A stretch of DNA of 64,000 nucleotides, taken from assembly GCA_905182735.1 (NCBI GenBank), contig CAJJCT010000013.1:50463-114462 (forward strand), given 5' to 3'. Of this stretch, positions 10,310-20,814 are shown piece by piece. Numbering within the stretch: the stretch's first letter is position 1; every line of letters begins with the position of its first letter. This DNA is from Candidatus Marivariicella framensis. Its GTDB lineage: Bacteria > Bacteroidota > Bacteroidia > Flavobacteriales > Flavobacteriaceae. The translations under genes and the position numbers were made by a program. The notes beneath the pieces were generated by a model. That model was given only the letters and a program-made list of their open reading frames with translations, did no database searches and was not told where the DNA came from.

Positions 10310-11506
10310 ATGAATAAATTTTCATTTACTTCAGGACCAGCTATAGTAATAACTGCAGCTTTTATTGGCCCGGGCAGTTTAACTATTTGTGCTTTTGCTG
10401 GGGTTGAATTTGGCTATGAATTATTATGGGCTGTCTTGTTTTCTTGCTTGATTACAATTTTTTTTCAAAACACAGTTGCCACTTTAAGCTTTAAATCAGG
10501 AAAAGGTTTAGTTGAATTGTTTAACCATAAATTAAATAATTCAATATTGCGTTATTCATTTACAGCGATTGTTTTAACTGCAATTTTTTTTGGTAATGCA
10601 GCATATGAAGCTGGAAATATATCTGGAGCCTTTATGGGTTTAAAAAAAATTATTGAATTATCGTCATTTAATTCAGTAGAAATTACATCTTCTTTTTTAC
10701 TTTGTTTTATTACTATTATTATAATGATTATTGTTCTTAGAGAAGATAATAAGTTAATTAAAAATATTTTAGGCGTTACTGTACTTGTAATGAGTATATC
10801 ATTTTTAATAGCTTCTGTTTTAACAAAACCAAATATTTATGAGGTATTAAATGGGTTTTTTATTCCAAGATGGAGACCTGATATATGGAAAACTATTATT
10901 GCTGTTTTAGGCACCACTATAGTGCCCTACAATCTATTTTTACATGCAGCATTAGTAAAGCAAGATTTAAGTTGTTTAAGTACTTCATATTTGAAAAGAG
11001 ATACATTTATAGCTGTGAGTTTTGGAGGAATAATTTCATCTTCAATCATAATAGCTGCAGCTGGAGCTAATATTAATCAAATTGGATCAATAAATGATTT
11101 AGGTGATGCTCTAAATAACTTGTATGGAGCTAACTCTCATATTTTTATTTCTATTGGGATTTTTGCGGCTGGTATAAGTTCTGCTATCACAGCTCCAATA
11201 GCAGCTGGTTATGTAGTTGAAGAGTCTTTCATAAATCATAGAAATAAAAAGATTTATAAAAAAATAGCAATAAATTTTGTTATTATTCTTGGTCTATTAT
11301 TTGCAATATCTGGATATAAACCAATTGAACTGATAAGAATAGCACAAGTTGCAAATGGATTATTACTTCCAGGAGTAGCTTTGTTTATAAGTGTTTTATG
11401 CTTTCCAAAAAAAGAAGACCTTTTGATTAAAAAGATTCGATTTTTATGTCTATTTATTTTATTCATATTTTTTACTTTTCTAGCTTTTAAGGTTTTATTT
11501 TTATAG
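10310..11506 (+). CDS. Nramp family divalent metal / related transporter
   Basis: GPAIVITAAFIGPGSLTICAFAG and GTTIVPYNLFLHAAL motifs; adjacent to pxpABC. Confidence 0.88.
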   Translation: MNKFSFTSGPAIVITAAFIGPGSLTICAFAGVEFGYELLWAVLFSCLITIFFQNTVATLSFKSGKGLVELFNHKLNNSILRYSFTAIVLTAIFFGNAAYEAGNISGAFMGLKKIIELSSFNSVEITSSFLLCFITIIIMIIVLREDNKLIKNILGVTVLVMSISFLIASVLTKPNIYEVLNGFFIPRWRPDIWKTIIAVLGTTIVPYNLFLHAALVKQDLSCLSTSYLKRDTFIAVSFGGIISSSIIIAAAGANINQIGSINDLGDALNNLYGANSHIFISIGIFAAGISSAITAPIAAGYVVEESFINHRNKKIYKKIAINFVIILGLLFAISGYKPIELIRIAQVANGLLLPGVALFISVLCFPKKEDLLIKKIRFLCLFILFIFFTFLAFKVLFL

Positions 11507-11545
11507 TATTTTTAAGGTAATATTGATTATTTCAAATATAAATAA

Positions 11546-12253
11546 GTGCAAATAAATGTTGACTTAGGTGAAGGAGGTAAGAATGATGAAGATTTCATGT
11601 CTAATATTAGCACCTGTAGTATAGCTTGTGGAGGACATTTTGGATCTATTGAAACAATTAAAGAAACAATTGATCTAGCTTTGAGTTATGATGTTAATAT
11701 AGGATCTCATCCTTCATATCCTGACAAAAAAAATTTTGGAAGAAAATCTATGAACATTAACTTAAATGATTTCCAAAAGTCAATTAATGATCAGTTATTA
11801 AACTTTAAAGATGCTCTTAGTTTTTTTCCTACTAATTGGCATCATTGTAAAGCCCATGGAGCTTTATACAATGATATAGCTGAAAACGGAAAATTAACCA
11901 AAGCATATTTAGAGGTTTTATATGAATTTCCAGAAATCAATTATTTAATACTTCCAGCCTCAAAACCAATTATAAAATCTGCAAAAAAAATGAACTTTAA
12001 CGTCCTTAATGAAGTTTTTTCAGATAGAAAATATGATGAATCACTTTCTTTGGTTCCAAGAAATCAAAAAAATTCAATTATAACCTCACCTGATGAATTT
12101 AGCAGGAATTTAAAACTAATATTAGATGGCGAGATTCAAGTAACAAACGGAACTATAAAAAAAGTTTCATATGACACTATTTGTTTGCATAGCGATACAT
12201 TGATGTCTAAAAATTTTATTAAATTAATGACAAATATTATAGATAAAAAATAA
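11546..12253 (+). CDS. pxpA: 5-oxoprolinase subunit A (LamB/YcsF family)
   Basis: GTG start; VDLGEGGKNDEDFMSNISTCSIACGGHFG and KAHGALYND. Confidence 0.92.
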   Translation: MQINVDLGEGGKNDEDFMSNISTCSIACGGHFGSIETIKETIDLALSYDVNIGSHPSYPDKKNFGRKSMNINLNDFQKSINDQLLNFKDALSFFPTNWHHCKAHGALYNDIAENGKLTKAYLEVLYEFPEINYLILPASKPIIKSAKKMNFNVLNEVFSDRKYDESLSLVPRNQKNSIITSPDEFSRNLKLILDGEIQVTNGTIKKVSYDTICLHSDTLMSKNFIKLMTNIIDKK

Positions 12254-12258
12254 TTAAA

Positions 12259-12993
12259 ATGTGTTTCAAAATCAATTTTAATTCATACGGAGAAAAAGCA
12301 ATTATTATTGATTTTAAAAATAATATTGATAAAAATATTTATGTTGCTTGGCAATCTGAATTATGTATTTCTCTTCAAAAGGAGTTTCATGATATACTAG
12401 AAGATGTTGTTTTTTCATTTTCAGAAATAACACTTTTTTTTAAAATCTTACCAAATAGAGTCCATGAAAAAAAAATAAGTACTTGGATTAAGAACTTTTC
12501 ATTAACAAAGCAACACATATTAAGAAACTTATGGGAAATTCCTGTTTGTTTTGATGAGGTTTTCTCTGAAGACCTTTTAGTTAAAAGTGAAAACAATTCA
12601 ATTACATACGAATCATACATTTCAGAATTTTTAAAATGCATATTTGAGGTTCATCATTATGGTTTTTTGCCAGGTTTTTTATACTTATCTGGACTTCCAT
12701 TAAAATTACATTTACCAAGAAAGCCTACTCCTGAAAAATATGTTGCTCCTGGAACAGTGGCTGTGGGTGAGTCATATGTGGGTGTTTATCCTCAAAAAAG
12801 TCCTGGAGGATGGAATAGAATTGGAAGAACATATTGTTCTTTTTTTAATAATAAAAACAATCCCCCATGTTATACTTTGCCGGGTGATAAAATTAAATTC
12901 ATTTCCATAAGTCTTGATGAATATCAAAGTCAAATTGATAAAATTCATCAAAATAATATCCCAAAATCATCCTCATTTGAAATCATTTATTAA
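12259..12993 (+). CDS. pxpB: 5-oxoprolinase subunit B (KipI family)
   Basis: HYGFLPGFLYLSGLP, PRKPTPEKYVAPGTVAVGESYVGVYPQKSPGGWNRIGRT. Confidence 0.92.
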   Translation: MCFKINFNSYGEKAIIIDFKNNIDKNIYVAWQSELCISLQKEFHDILEDVVFSFSEITLFFKILPNRVHEKKISTWIKNFSLTKQHILRNLWEIPVCFDEVFSEDLLVKSENNSITYESYISEFLKCIFEVHHYGFLPGFLYLSGLPLKLHLPRKPTPEKYVAPGTVAVGESYVGVYPQKSPGGWNRIGRTYCSFFNNKNNPPCYTLPGDKIKFISISLDEYQSQIDKIHQNNIPKSSSFEIIY

Positions 12994-13840
12994 AATAATC
13001 GATCCCGGATTTCATACTTCTATTCAAGACAATGGTCGTTATGGATACAGAAGATTGGGGTTTCCTGTTTCAGGCCCAATGGATAAATATTCTTTTACAA
13101 CTGCAAATAAATTAGTTGGAAATTTCAAAGATGAAGCTGTTTTAGAAACCACTTTTAAAGGTCCCAAATTATTATTTTCAGGACCTTGTGTTGTGGCAGT
13201 AAGTGGAGCAATAATTCCCATCTTTAAGAATGATGAAAACATTGAATTAAATAAACCTTTTTTTTGTGATTTAGGAGATGTTTTAGAATTAGGGGTTGTT
13301 GAAAATGGTTTTAGAAATTATATTAGTTTTAGTGGAGGTCTTTGTCAAAATAAGATTTTTGGTAGCTATTCACAATATTACCCAATCTCAGAGAATGGAA
13401 CAATCACAAAGGGACAAAACATTAAAATTAAAGGGGGAGTCACATATAAAAATAAAATTAAAAACGAATTAAACAATTTGAGTTTTGATAGCAAATTAAA
13501 AGTATTTGAAGGTCCTTATTGGAATAATTTAGAAAATGAATTAAAAAATAAAATATTAAACACAGAATTTAAAATTGGCTCAAATGATAGAATGGCATAT
13601 AGATTATCTGGAGGTGTTCTTGAAAATAAAATTTCATCATTTAGTGCTTCTGTTATGCCTGGAACAGTTCAGTTAACACCAAAAGGAGATCTAATTGTTG
13701 TAATGAGAGATGGTCAGGTTACGGGAGGATACCCAAGAATTTTACAATTGACTGAAAATTCTCAATCATTATTATCACAATTTAGAACAGGAAAGGTGAT
13801 TAGTTTTGAAATTAGTGAATATGATAAGTCTCATCAATAG
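12977..13840 (+). CDS. pxpC: 5-oxoprolinase subunit C (KipA family)
   Basis: IDPGFHTSIQDNGRYGYRRLGFPVSGPMD; biotin-dependent carboxylase-like domain. Start set at in-frame TTG 12977 rather than ORF-track 12914, which would overlap pxpB by about 80 nt. Confidence 0.88.
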   Translation: MKSFIKIIDPGFHTSIQDNGRYGYRRLGFPVSGPMDKYSFTTANKLVGNFKDEAVLETTFKGPKLLFSGPCVVAVSGAIIPIFKNDENIELNKPFFCDLGDVLELGVVENGFRNYISFSGGLCQNKIFGSYSQYYPISENGTITKGQNIKIKGGVTYKNKIKNELNNLSFDSKLKVFEGPYWNNLENELKNKILNTEFKIGSNDRMAYRLSGGVLENKISSFSASVMPGTVQLTPKGDLIVVMRDGQVTGGYPRILQLTENSQSLLSQFRTGKVISFEISEYDKSHQ

Positions 13841-14540
13841 AGACTCTAAATCTTTTTCCATAAATACCATCTTTTTTTCTAATTCCACAACCTATAACCA
13901 TGCTTATTTCGGTCTTAGATGAAATATTTAAGTCTTTCTTAACTCTATTAGAGTCGAAACCCTCCATAGGACATGTGTCGTATCCAATTCCAGCCATGCT
14001 AACCATAAATGATTGAGCAGCTAAAGCTGCGCTTTTATGCGCAATTACTCTCACATCACCACTCCCAACCTCTTGATAAATAGGCCTATATAAACCTATC
14101 ATTTTTACGTATATTTTTTTAAGGAAACCTATTATTCCAAAGAAATCTGAATATATCATTGGAACTAATTTTTCATAATATTGTAATGCTTTCTTTTTTT
14201 TAATTGGGTCTAAATTTTGAATTTTAGATAAAGAAAATTTGATATTATTTATATTTGAGTCAAGCCTTTTTCTCCATAAATCTCTTCTAACTACTACAAT
14301 AACTAATTGTTCAGCTGTTTTTGCTGCAGGTTGATTAAAGCAAGATTTTGCAATTTGTTGTATTTTATTTTTAGATATCACATGATGAAATTCCCATAAT
14401 TGCATATTACTGCTTGATGGAGCTAAGGTTGCTTGTATTATACACTTCTTCACTTTAACTATATCGATTGATTTTCCTGAATCGTAAACACGAACAGATC
14501 TTCTAAAATCTAGAGCCTGACTAACTGATTTTTCTTGCAT
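13812..14540 (-). CDS. Nitroreductase family protein
   Basis: RRSVRVYDSGKSID...ATLAPSSSNMQLWEFH, FMN nitroreductase pattern. Confidence 0.85.
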   Translation of the reverse strand: MQEKSVSQALDFRRSVRVYDSGKSIDIVKVKKCIIQATLAPSSSNMQLWEFHHVISKNKIQQIAKSCFNQPAAKTAEQLVIVVVRRDLWRKRLDSNINNIKFSLSKIQNLDPIKKKKALQYYEKLVPMIYSDFFGIIGFLKKIYVKMIGLYRPIYQEVGSGDVRVIAHKSAALAAQSFMVSMAGIGYDTCPMEGFDSNRVKKDLNISSKTEISMVIGCGIRKKDGIYGKRFRVSIDETYHIH

Positions 14541-14657
14541 AGTAATGGTATATCCTTTGTTTAAAAGGATTAATTTTGTTGCAAATATGAGAATTTTTTA
14601 AATATTTTTTAAAATTATTATTACGTTAATTAATTTGAATTACAGCTTATAATGATG

Positions 14658-14684
14658 TTAAAATATTGAAATTCAATATTTTAA
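14658..14684. promoter_or_regulatory. Perfect 13-bp inverted repeat upstream of ilvD
   Basis: TTAAAATATTGAA-A-TTCAATATTTTAA in the divergent nitroreductase/ilvD intergenic region. Confidence 0.4.
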
Positions 14685-14773
14685 GAATAAATCATGTGTT
14701 TTGGGTTTTGTATGTTTATAACATAATTTTAATCTAATAATTTGTTCTAGTTAATTTTGTTTAAGAATTTTTT

Positions 14774-16453
14774 ATGAATTTAAATAAATATAGTCACCAA
14801 GTTACTCAGGATTCAACTCAGCCTGCAGCCCAGGCCATGCTTCATGCTATTGGATTAACAGATGAAGATTTTAAAAAGCCATTAGTTGGAGTTGCAAGTA
14901 CAGGATATGAAGGAAACCCATGCAATATGCATTTAAATGATTTATCTGTTCATGTTAAAAAAGGTATTGAGAATGATAAAAACATGATTGGATTAATTTT
15001 CAATACTATTGGAGTAAGTGATGGTATATCTATGGGAACTCCTGGTATGAGGTTTTCACTTCCTTCACGTGATATAATTGCAGATTCAATTGAAACTGTT
15101 GTCCAAGCTATGTCTTATGATGCTGTTGCAACAGTCGTTGGATGTGACAAAAACATGCCCGGTGCACTAATGGCTATGATAAGATTAGACCGTCCAAGTA
15201 TACTTGTTTACGGTGGAACAATTTCCTCAGGATGCCACAATGGAAAAGAATTAGATGTTGTATCTGCATTTGAAGCTTGGGGTGAAAAAGTAGCTGGAAT
15301 AATTAATGAAGAAGAATATAAAAATGTAATTCAAAAAGCTTGCCCTGGAGCAGGGGCTTGCGGAGGAATGTATACTGCAAACACAATGGCATCTGCGATA
15401 GAAGCTCTAGGCATGTCTTTACCTTATAACTCATCTAATCCTGCAGTAAGTGAAGATAAAATATCTGAATGTAAATTAGTTGGTAGTTCTATCTATAATC
15501 TTTTAAAGAGAGACATTAAGCCATCTGATATAATAACTAAAAAATCACTAATCAATGCATTAAGATTAATATCTGTTCTAGGAGGTTCTACAAATGCTGT
15601 TCTTCATTTCATAGCCATAGCCAAAGCAGCAAATATTGATTTAACTATAGAAGATTTTCAAAAAGTAAGTGACAATACTCCCTTTTTAGCGGATTTGAAA
15701 CCAAGTGGAAAATTTTTAATGAAAGATTTACATTTAATTGGAGGTATTCCAGCCGTTTTAAAATTTATGTTAGAAAATGATATGCTTTTTGGAGAATGCT
15801 TAACAGTTACAGGAAAAACATTAGCGGAGAATTTAAAAAATGTTCCACCTCTTAAAAAAAATCAAAATATAATCCGACCATTAAGTGATCCGATAAAACC
15901 TACAGGTCATATACGTATTTTGACAGGTAATCTTGCCCCTAAGGGATCTGTAGCTAAAATTACTGGAAAAGAAGGGCTTGTTTTTAAAGGACCTGCCAAA
16001 GTGTTTGATGGTGAATATGATGCAAACAAAGGGATTTCCTCTGGAATGGTAAATAAAGGAGATGTTTTAGTGATACGTTATGAGGGACCAAAAGGAGGTC
16101 CAGGCATGCCTGAAATGCTTAAACCAACTGCTGCTATAATGGGTGCAGGGCTTGGTAAAAATGTTGCACTAATTACTGATGGAAGATTTTCTGGAGGAAC
16201 TCATGGTTTTGTAGTTGGACATATAGTTCCTGAGGCTCAAGAAGGAGGACCAATTGCATTTATTAAAGATGGAGATATTATTACTATTGACGCCGAATCT
16301 AACACTATAAACGTTGCTTTGACTGATAAAGAATTACACTCAAGAAAGTTAAAATGGATTAAACCAGAATATAAATTCAAAAAAGGAGTATTATTTAAGT
16401 ACATTAAAAATGTTAGCGATGCTTCAAATGGCTGTGTAACCGATGAAAATTAA
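14774..16453 (+). CDS. ilvD: Dihydroxy-acid dehydratase
   Basis: [32 protein letters not shown]. Confidence 0.97.
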   Translation: MNLNKYSHQVTQDSTQPAAQAMLHAIGLTDEDFKKPLVGVASTGYEGNPCNMHLNDLSVHVKKGIENDKNMIGLIFNTIGVSDGISMGTPGMRFSLPSRDIIADSIETVVQAMSYDAVATVVGCDKNMPGALMAMIRLDRPSILVYGGTISSGCHNGKELDVVSAFEAWGEKVAGIINEEEYKNVIQKACPGAGACGGMYTANTMASAIEALGMSLPYNSSNPAVSEDKISECKLVGSSIYNLLKRDIKPSDIITKKSLINALRLISVLGGSTNAVLHFIAIAKAANIDLTIEDFQKVSDNTPFLADLKPSGKFLMKDLHLIGGIPAVLKFMLENDMLFGECLTVTGKTLAENLKNVPPLKKNQNIIRPLSDPIKPTGHIRILTGNLAPKGSVAKITGKEGLVFKGPAKVFDGEYDANKGISSGMVNKGDVLVIRYEGPKGGPGMPEMLKPTAAIMGAGLGKNVALITDGRFSGGTHGFVVGHIVPEAQEGGPIAFIKDGDIITIDAESNTINVALTDKELHSRKLKWIKPEYKFKKGVLFKYIKNVSDASNGCVTDEN

Positions 16454-16456
16454 ATC

Positions 16457-18160
16457 ATGAAAAACAATAAACCAATAAAAATATCTGGAGCAGAAGCTGT
16501 TATTCGAAGTCTTTTAGCTGAAGGAGTAGATCTGATTTATGGTTATCCTGGCGGGGCAATAATGCCAATTTATGATGAATTATATAAATTTCAAGACAGT
16601 TTACAACATATTTTAACTCGACATGAGCAAGGAGCTGCTCATGCAGCTCAAGGATTTGCAAGAGCCTCTGGGAGAGTTGGTGTTGCTATTGCAACATCGG
16701 GCCCTGGAGCTACTAATTTAGTTACTGGAATTGCCGATGCTCAAATTGATTCAACTCCTATGGTGTGTATCACTGGTCAAGTAGCATCTCATTTATTAGG
16801 TTCTGATGCTTTTCAAGAAACTGATATAATTGGTATTTCAACACCTGTCACTAAATGGAATTATCAAATAACAAAAGCAAGTGAAATACCTTATATATTA
16901 GCAAAAGCTTTTTACATAGCTAAATCTGGTAGACCAGGGCCTGTACTTATCGACATTACTAAAGATGCTCAGTTTGAAAAAATTAATTTTAAATACGAAC
17001 ATTGTATCGGTATTAGAAGTTATAAGCCTGTGCCAGATTTAGATATTGATTCAATAAAGGACGCTGCTGAAATTATAAATAATGCAAAAAAACCAATGAT
17101 TGTTTGGGGTCAAGGTGTTATTTTAGGTAAAGCAGAAGAATTATTCAAACAATTTATTGAAACTTCGGGAATTCCTGCTGTTTGGACTATATTAGGATTA
17201 TCAGCGATACCTACTTCTCACCCTTTAAATAAAGGTATGGTAGGTATGCATGGAAATTATGGTCCAAATATCTTAACTAATGAATGTGATGTTTTAGTTG
17301 CTGTTGGTATGAGGTTTGACGACAGAGTTACAGGGGATCTTGAGAATTATGCTAAACAAGCTAAAGTGATTCATTTCGAAATTGACCCTGCTGAAATTAA
17401 CAAAAATGTATATGCAGATGTTGCTGTTCTTGGAGATTGTAGAGATAGTTTGGAGAAAATTATTCCAATGATAAAAAAAGGTTCTCACGTTTCCTGGATT
17501 AATCGTTTTGATTCTTTAATGGAAATTGAAAATGAAAAAGTTATCAAAAAAGATATGTTCCCAAAAAAAGAAGGACTTACAATGGCTGAGTCAATTAAAG
17601 CTATAAATAAGTATACTAAAGGAGATGCGATAATAGTAACTGATGTCGGTCAGCATCAAATGGTAACTTGTCGGTATGCTAACTTTATTAAGTCTAAGAG
17701 TAATATTACTTCTGGAGGTTTAGGAACAATGGGGTTTGCCTTACCCGCTGCAATTGGAGCTAAAATGGGAGCTCCTAATCGACAGGTTATTGCTGTTATA
17801 GGAGATGGTGGATATCAAATGACAATACAAGAATTAGCAACTATTTTTCAAAACAAAACTGCTGTTAAAATTGTTGTTTTAAATAATGATTTTTTAGGAA
17901 TGGTTCGACAGTGGCAGCAAATGTTTTTTGATAAACGATACGCTTCAACCAAAATGTTAAACCCTGATTTTGTTGCTATTGCAAAAGGATATTACCTTGA
18001 CGCTGAAAGAGTTAGTAAAAGAAATGAATTAGATGCTGCTGTATCTAGAATGTTATCTTCAGATAAACCATATTTTTTAGAAATATGTGTTGAAAAAGAA
18101 GCTAACGTTTTTCCAATGATACCAACTGGTGCATCAGTATCAGACATAAGATTATCATAA
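16457..18160 (+). CDS. ilvB: Acetolactate synthase large subunit
   Basis: YGYPGGAIMPIYDELY, HEQGAAHAAQGFARASG, TPP motif GDGGYQMTIQELATI. Confidence 0.97.
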   Translation: MKNNKPIKISGAEAVIRSLLAEGVDLIYGYPGGAIMPIYDELYKFQDSLQHILTRHEQGAAHAAQGFARASGRVGVAIATSGPGATNLVTGIADAQIDSTPMVCITGQVASHLLGSDAFQETDIIGISTPVTKWNYQITKASEIPYILAKAFYIAKSGRPGPVLIDITKDAQFEKINFKYEHCIGIRSYKPVPDLDIDSIKDAAEIINNAKKPMIVWGQGVILGKAEELFKQFIETSGIPAVWTILGLSAIPTSHPLNKGMVGMHGNYGPNILTNECDVLVAVGMRFDDRVTGDLENYAKQAKVIHFEIDPAEINKNVYADVAVLGDCRDSLEKIIPMIKKGSHVSWINRFDSLMEIENEKVIKKDMFPKKEGLTMAESIKAINKYTKGDAIIVTDVGQHQMVTCRYANFIKSKSNITSGGLGTMGFALPAAIGAKMGAPNRQVIAVIGDGGYQMTIQELATIFQNKTAVKIVVLNNDFLGMVRQWQQMFFDKRYASTKMLNPDFVAIAKGYYLDAERVSKRNELDAAVSRMLSSDKPYFLEICVEKEANVFPMIPTGASVSDIRLS

Positions 18161-18162
18161 AA

Positions 18163-18693
18163 ATGAATACAAAAGAAACATATACTATATCCATATATTC
18201 GGAGAACAACATTGGTTTATTAAACCGAATTTCCGCAATATTTTTAAAACGACATATTAATATTGAAAGTTTTTCTACGTCTTTATCGGAAATAGAAAAT
18301 GTTTTTAGATTTATTATTGTTGTAAACATGGATCCTGATCAAATAAAAAAAATTATTCTACAAATAGAAAAACAAGTTGATGTTATTAGAGCTTTTTATC
18401 ATACTGATGATGAAACTATCTTTCAAGAATCAGCTTTATATAAGGTTAAATCAAGTTCTCTTTTCGAAGAAAGGCATATTCAAAATGTAATAAAAAAGAG
18501 TCATGCAAATATAGTCACTGTTTCTCCAGAATTTTTTGTTATTGAAAAAACAGGTTTTAGAAATGAAACAGAATCTTTAAGAAGAGATTTACTTGAGTAC
18601 GGTTTACTTCAATTTGTTAGATCTGGGCGAATTTCAGTAACAAAATCAAAAATGAAAATTTCAGAAATATTAAATACTTTTAATAAAAAATAG
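18163..18693 (+). CDS. ilvN: Acetolactate synthase small subunit
   Basis: ACT domain [34 protein letters not shown]. Confidence 0.94.
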   Translation: MNTKETYTISIYSENNIGLLNRISAIFLKRHINIESFSTSLSEIENVFRFIIVVNMDPDQIKKIILQIEKQVDVIRAFYHTDDETIFQESALYKVKSSSLFEERHIQNVIKKSHANIVTVSPEFFVIEKTGFRNETESLRRDLLEYGLLQFVRSGRISVTKSKMKISEILNTFNKK

Positions 18694-18695
18694 AT

Positions 18696-20165
18696 ATGGC
18701 AAATTATTTTAATCAACTATCGTTAAGACAACAGCTTCAGCAACTTGGTAAGTGTAGACTTATGGAATCCTCAGAATTTTCAGATGGTATTTCGATTTTG
18801 AAAAATAAAAATATTGTAATTATTGGATGTGGAGCCCAAGGATTAAATCAAGGATTAAATATGAGAGATTCTGGTCTTAAAATTTCTTACGCCTTAAGAC
18901 AAAGTGCAATTGATGAAAAAAGAATCTCATTTCAAAACGCTTCTAATAATCGTTTTGAAGTCGGAAATTATGATAAAATGATTCCAGATGCTGATCTAGT
19001 AATTAACTTAACTCCTGATAAAAATCACACGTCTGTTGTTAACTCGGTAATGCCACTAATGAAGAATGGTTCAACTATTTCTTACTCTCATGGTTTTAAT
19101 ATTGTTGAAGAGGGTACAAAAATAAGAGAGGACCTTACTGTAATTATGGTTGCACCTAAATGCCCTGGTTCGGAAGTTCGTGAAGAATATAAACGCGGTT
19201 TTGGAGTTCCAACCCTAATAGCTGTTCATCCTGAAAATGATCCAAAAGAGACTGGGTTAGATCAGGCAAAAGCATATGCTGTGGCTACTGGCGGTGATAG
19301 AGCGGGTGTCTTAGAGTCCTCATTTGTAGCAGAAGTTAAGTCTGATTTAATGGGAGAACAAACAATACTTTGTGGTGTTTTACAAACAGGAAGTATTTTG
19401 TGTTTTGATAAAATGATTTCCGAAGGAATTGATCCTTCATATGGTTCAAAACTCATTCAATATGGATGGGAGATAATCACCGAGGCGCTAAAACATGGAG
19501 GAATAACTAATATGATGGATCGATTATCTAACCCAGCCAAGGTAAAAGCATTCGAGCTTTCTGAAGAATTAAAGCAGATTTTAAAGCCTTTATACAATAA
19601 ACATATGGACGATATAATGTCAGGTCATTTTTCTAAAAAAATGATGGATGATTGGTCTAATGATGATGAAAATCTTTTGAAATGGAGATCTGCAACTGCT
19701 GAAACTGCTTTTGAAAAAACTGCTCCTACAACAAGAAAAATTAATAATCAAGAGTATTTTGATAATTGTGTTTTAATGGTGGCGTTTGTTCGAGCTGGTG
19801 TAGAATTAGCTTTTGACACTATGGTAGAGGCTGGTATTAAAGAAGAATCTGCTTATTATGAGTCTTTACATGAAACTCCTCTAATAGCAAATACAATAGC
19901 AAGAAAGAAATTATTTGAAATGAACAGAGTAATATCTGATACAGCTGAATATGGTTGTTATTTATTCGATCATGCCGCCAAGCCTTTACTAAAAGATTTT
20001 ATGAGTAAGATTTCATCTGAAGTTATTGGCAGACCATATATTAAGAGTGAAAATGATACAGATAATCAAAAATTAATCGCAATTAATGAAATGATTCGTT
20101 TTCATCCTATAGAAATCATTGGATACGATCTTCGTGCGGCTATGACTGCTATGAAGAAAATTTAA
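18696..20165 (+). CDS. ilvC: Ketol-acid reductoisomerase (long, class II form)
   Basis: [50 protein letters not shown]. Confidence 0.97.
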   Translation: MANYFNQLSLRQQLQQLGKCRLMESSEFSDGISILKNKNIVIIGCGAQGLNQGLNMRDSGLKISYALRQSAIDEKRISFQNASNNRFEVGNYDKMIPDADLVINLTPDKNHTSVVNSVMPLMKNGSTISYSHGFNIVEEGTKIREDLTVIMVAPKCPGSEVREEYKRGFGVPTLIAVHPENDPKETGLDQAKAYAVATGGDRAGVLESSFVAEVKSDLMGEQTILCGVLQTGSILCFDKMISEGIDPSYGSKLIQYGWEIITEALKHGGITNMMDRLSNPAKVKAFELSEELKQILKPLYNKHMDDIMSGHFSKKMMDDWSNDDENLLKWRSATAETAFEKTAPTTRKINNQEYFDNCVLMVAFVRAGVELAFDTMVEAGIKEESAYYESLHETPLIANTIARKKLFEMNRVISDTAEYGCYLFDHAAKPLLKDFMSKISSEVIGRPYIKSENDTDNQKLIAINEMIRFHPIEIIGYDLRAAMTAMKKI

Positions 20166-20246
20166 AATTAATGAATTCATCATCTTCTTCTACGCTACTT
20201 CAAACCCAAACTAATTAGTCTCGCTTTTATATCTTAAGGAAAAAAC

Positions 20247-20651
20247 ATGAATAAGATTCTACTTGTCCTGTTATTTATTATCGTGATATCCCCCATTTCA
20301 TAACAAGTCTTAAGGACACTCCAGATAATTATCGCGCTTTTTACAATGGCAATATTATTACTATGGACGCAAATCAGGCTGACTATAGCGCAATACTGTT
20401 AAAAGAAGTAGGTTATTGAATTAATTGGCAGCGATGAAGAGGTTCTGGCTAAATTACCTGACTACCCATCTACTGATTTACAAGGGCAAACCATGGTGCC
20501 GGGGATACTGGATGTTCACGGACATTTTCCAGGGGAAGGGTTGAGCGCAGTTGCGGCGGATTTAAATAGCCCACCAGTGGGTAACCTCATTACCATTCAT
20601 AATGTCTTAGATAGGCTTGCCGAAGAAGCTATCACGACTAAAGAAGGTGGC
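20247..20651 (+). pseudogene. Decayed N-terminal fragment of a YtcJ-like amidohydrolase
   Basis: Signal-peptide-like MNKILLVLLFIIVISPIS in frame 0, then DNYRAFYNGNIITMDANQADYSAILLKE in another frame (20300-20419), then VIELIGSDEEVLAKLPDYPSTDLQGQTMVPGILDVHGHFPGEGLSAVAADLNSPPVGNLITIHNVLDRLAEEA back in frame 0; C-terminal bulk absent; locally GC-rich. Confidence 0.8.
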
Positions 20652-20803
20652 TGGTAATCATGCTCAAGGATTTGCCTTTGCGTATAATGAGTTGAAAAAT
20701 ACTGAAGACTTTGAAACTCTAGTGTCTAGAATAAAAAAGCATAGTTTTTACGGTAAGAATTTAAACAATAAAACCTGATTTATTACAAATATGTATAAAA
20801 TAA
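20648..20803 (+). pseudogene. ilvA: Remnant of threonine deaminase: an N-terminal PLP-domain piece fused to the C-terminal tail
   Basis: VAGNHAQGFAFAYNELK (cf. threonine dehydratase SAGNHAQGFA) followed, with frame changes, by ENTEDFETLVSRIKKHSFYGKNLNN and KPDLLQICIK* (cf. IlvA C-terminal LNEKPDLF...); directly downstream of ilvDBNC. Confidence 0.75.
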
Positions 20804-20814
20804 ATATTCTTTTA

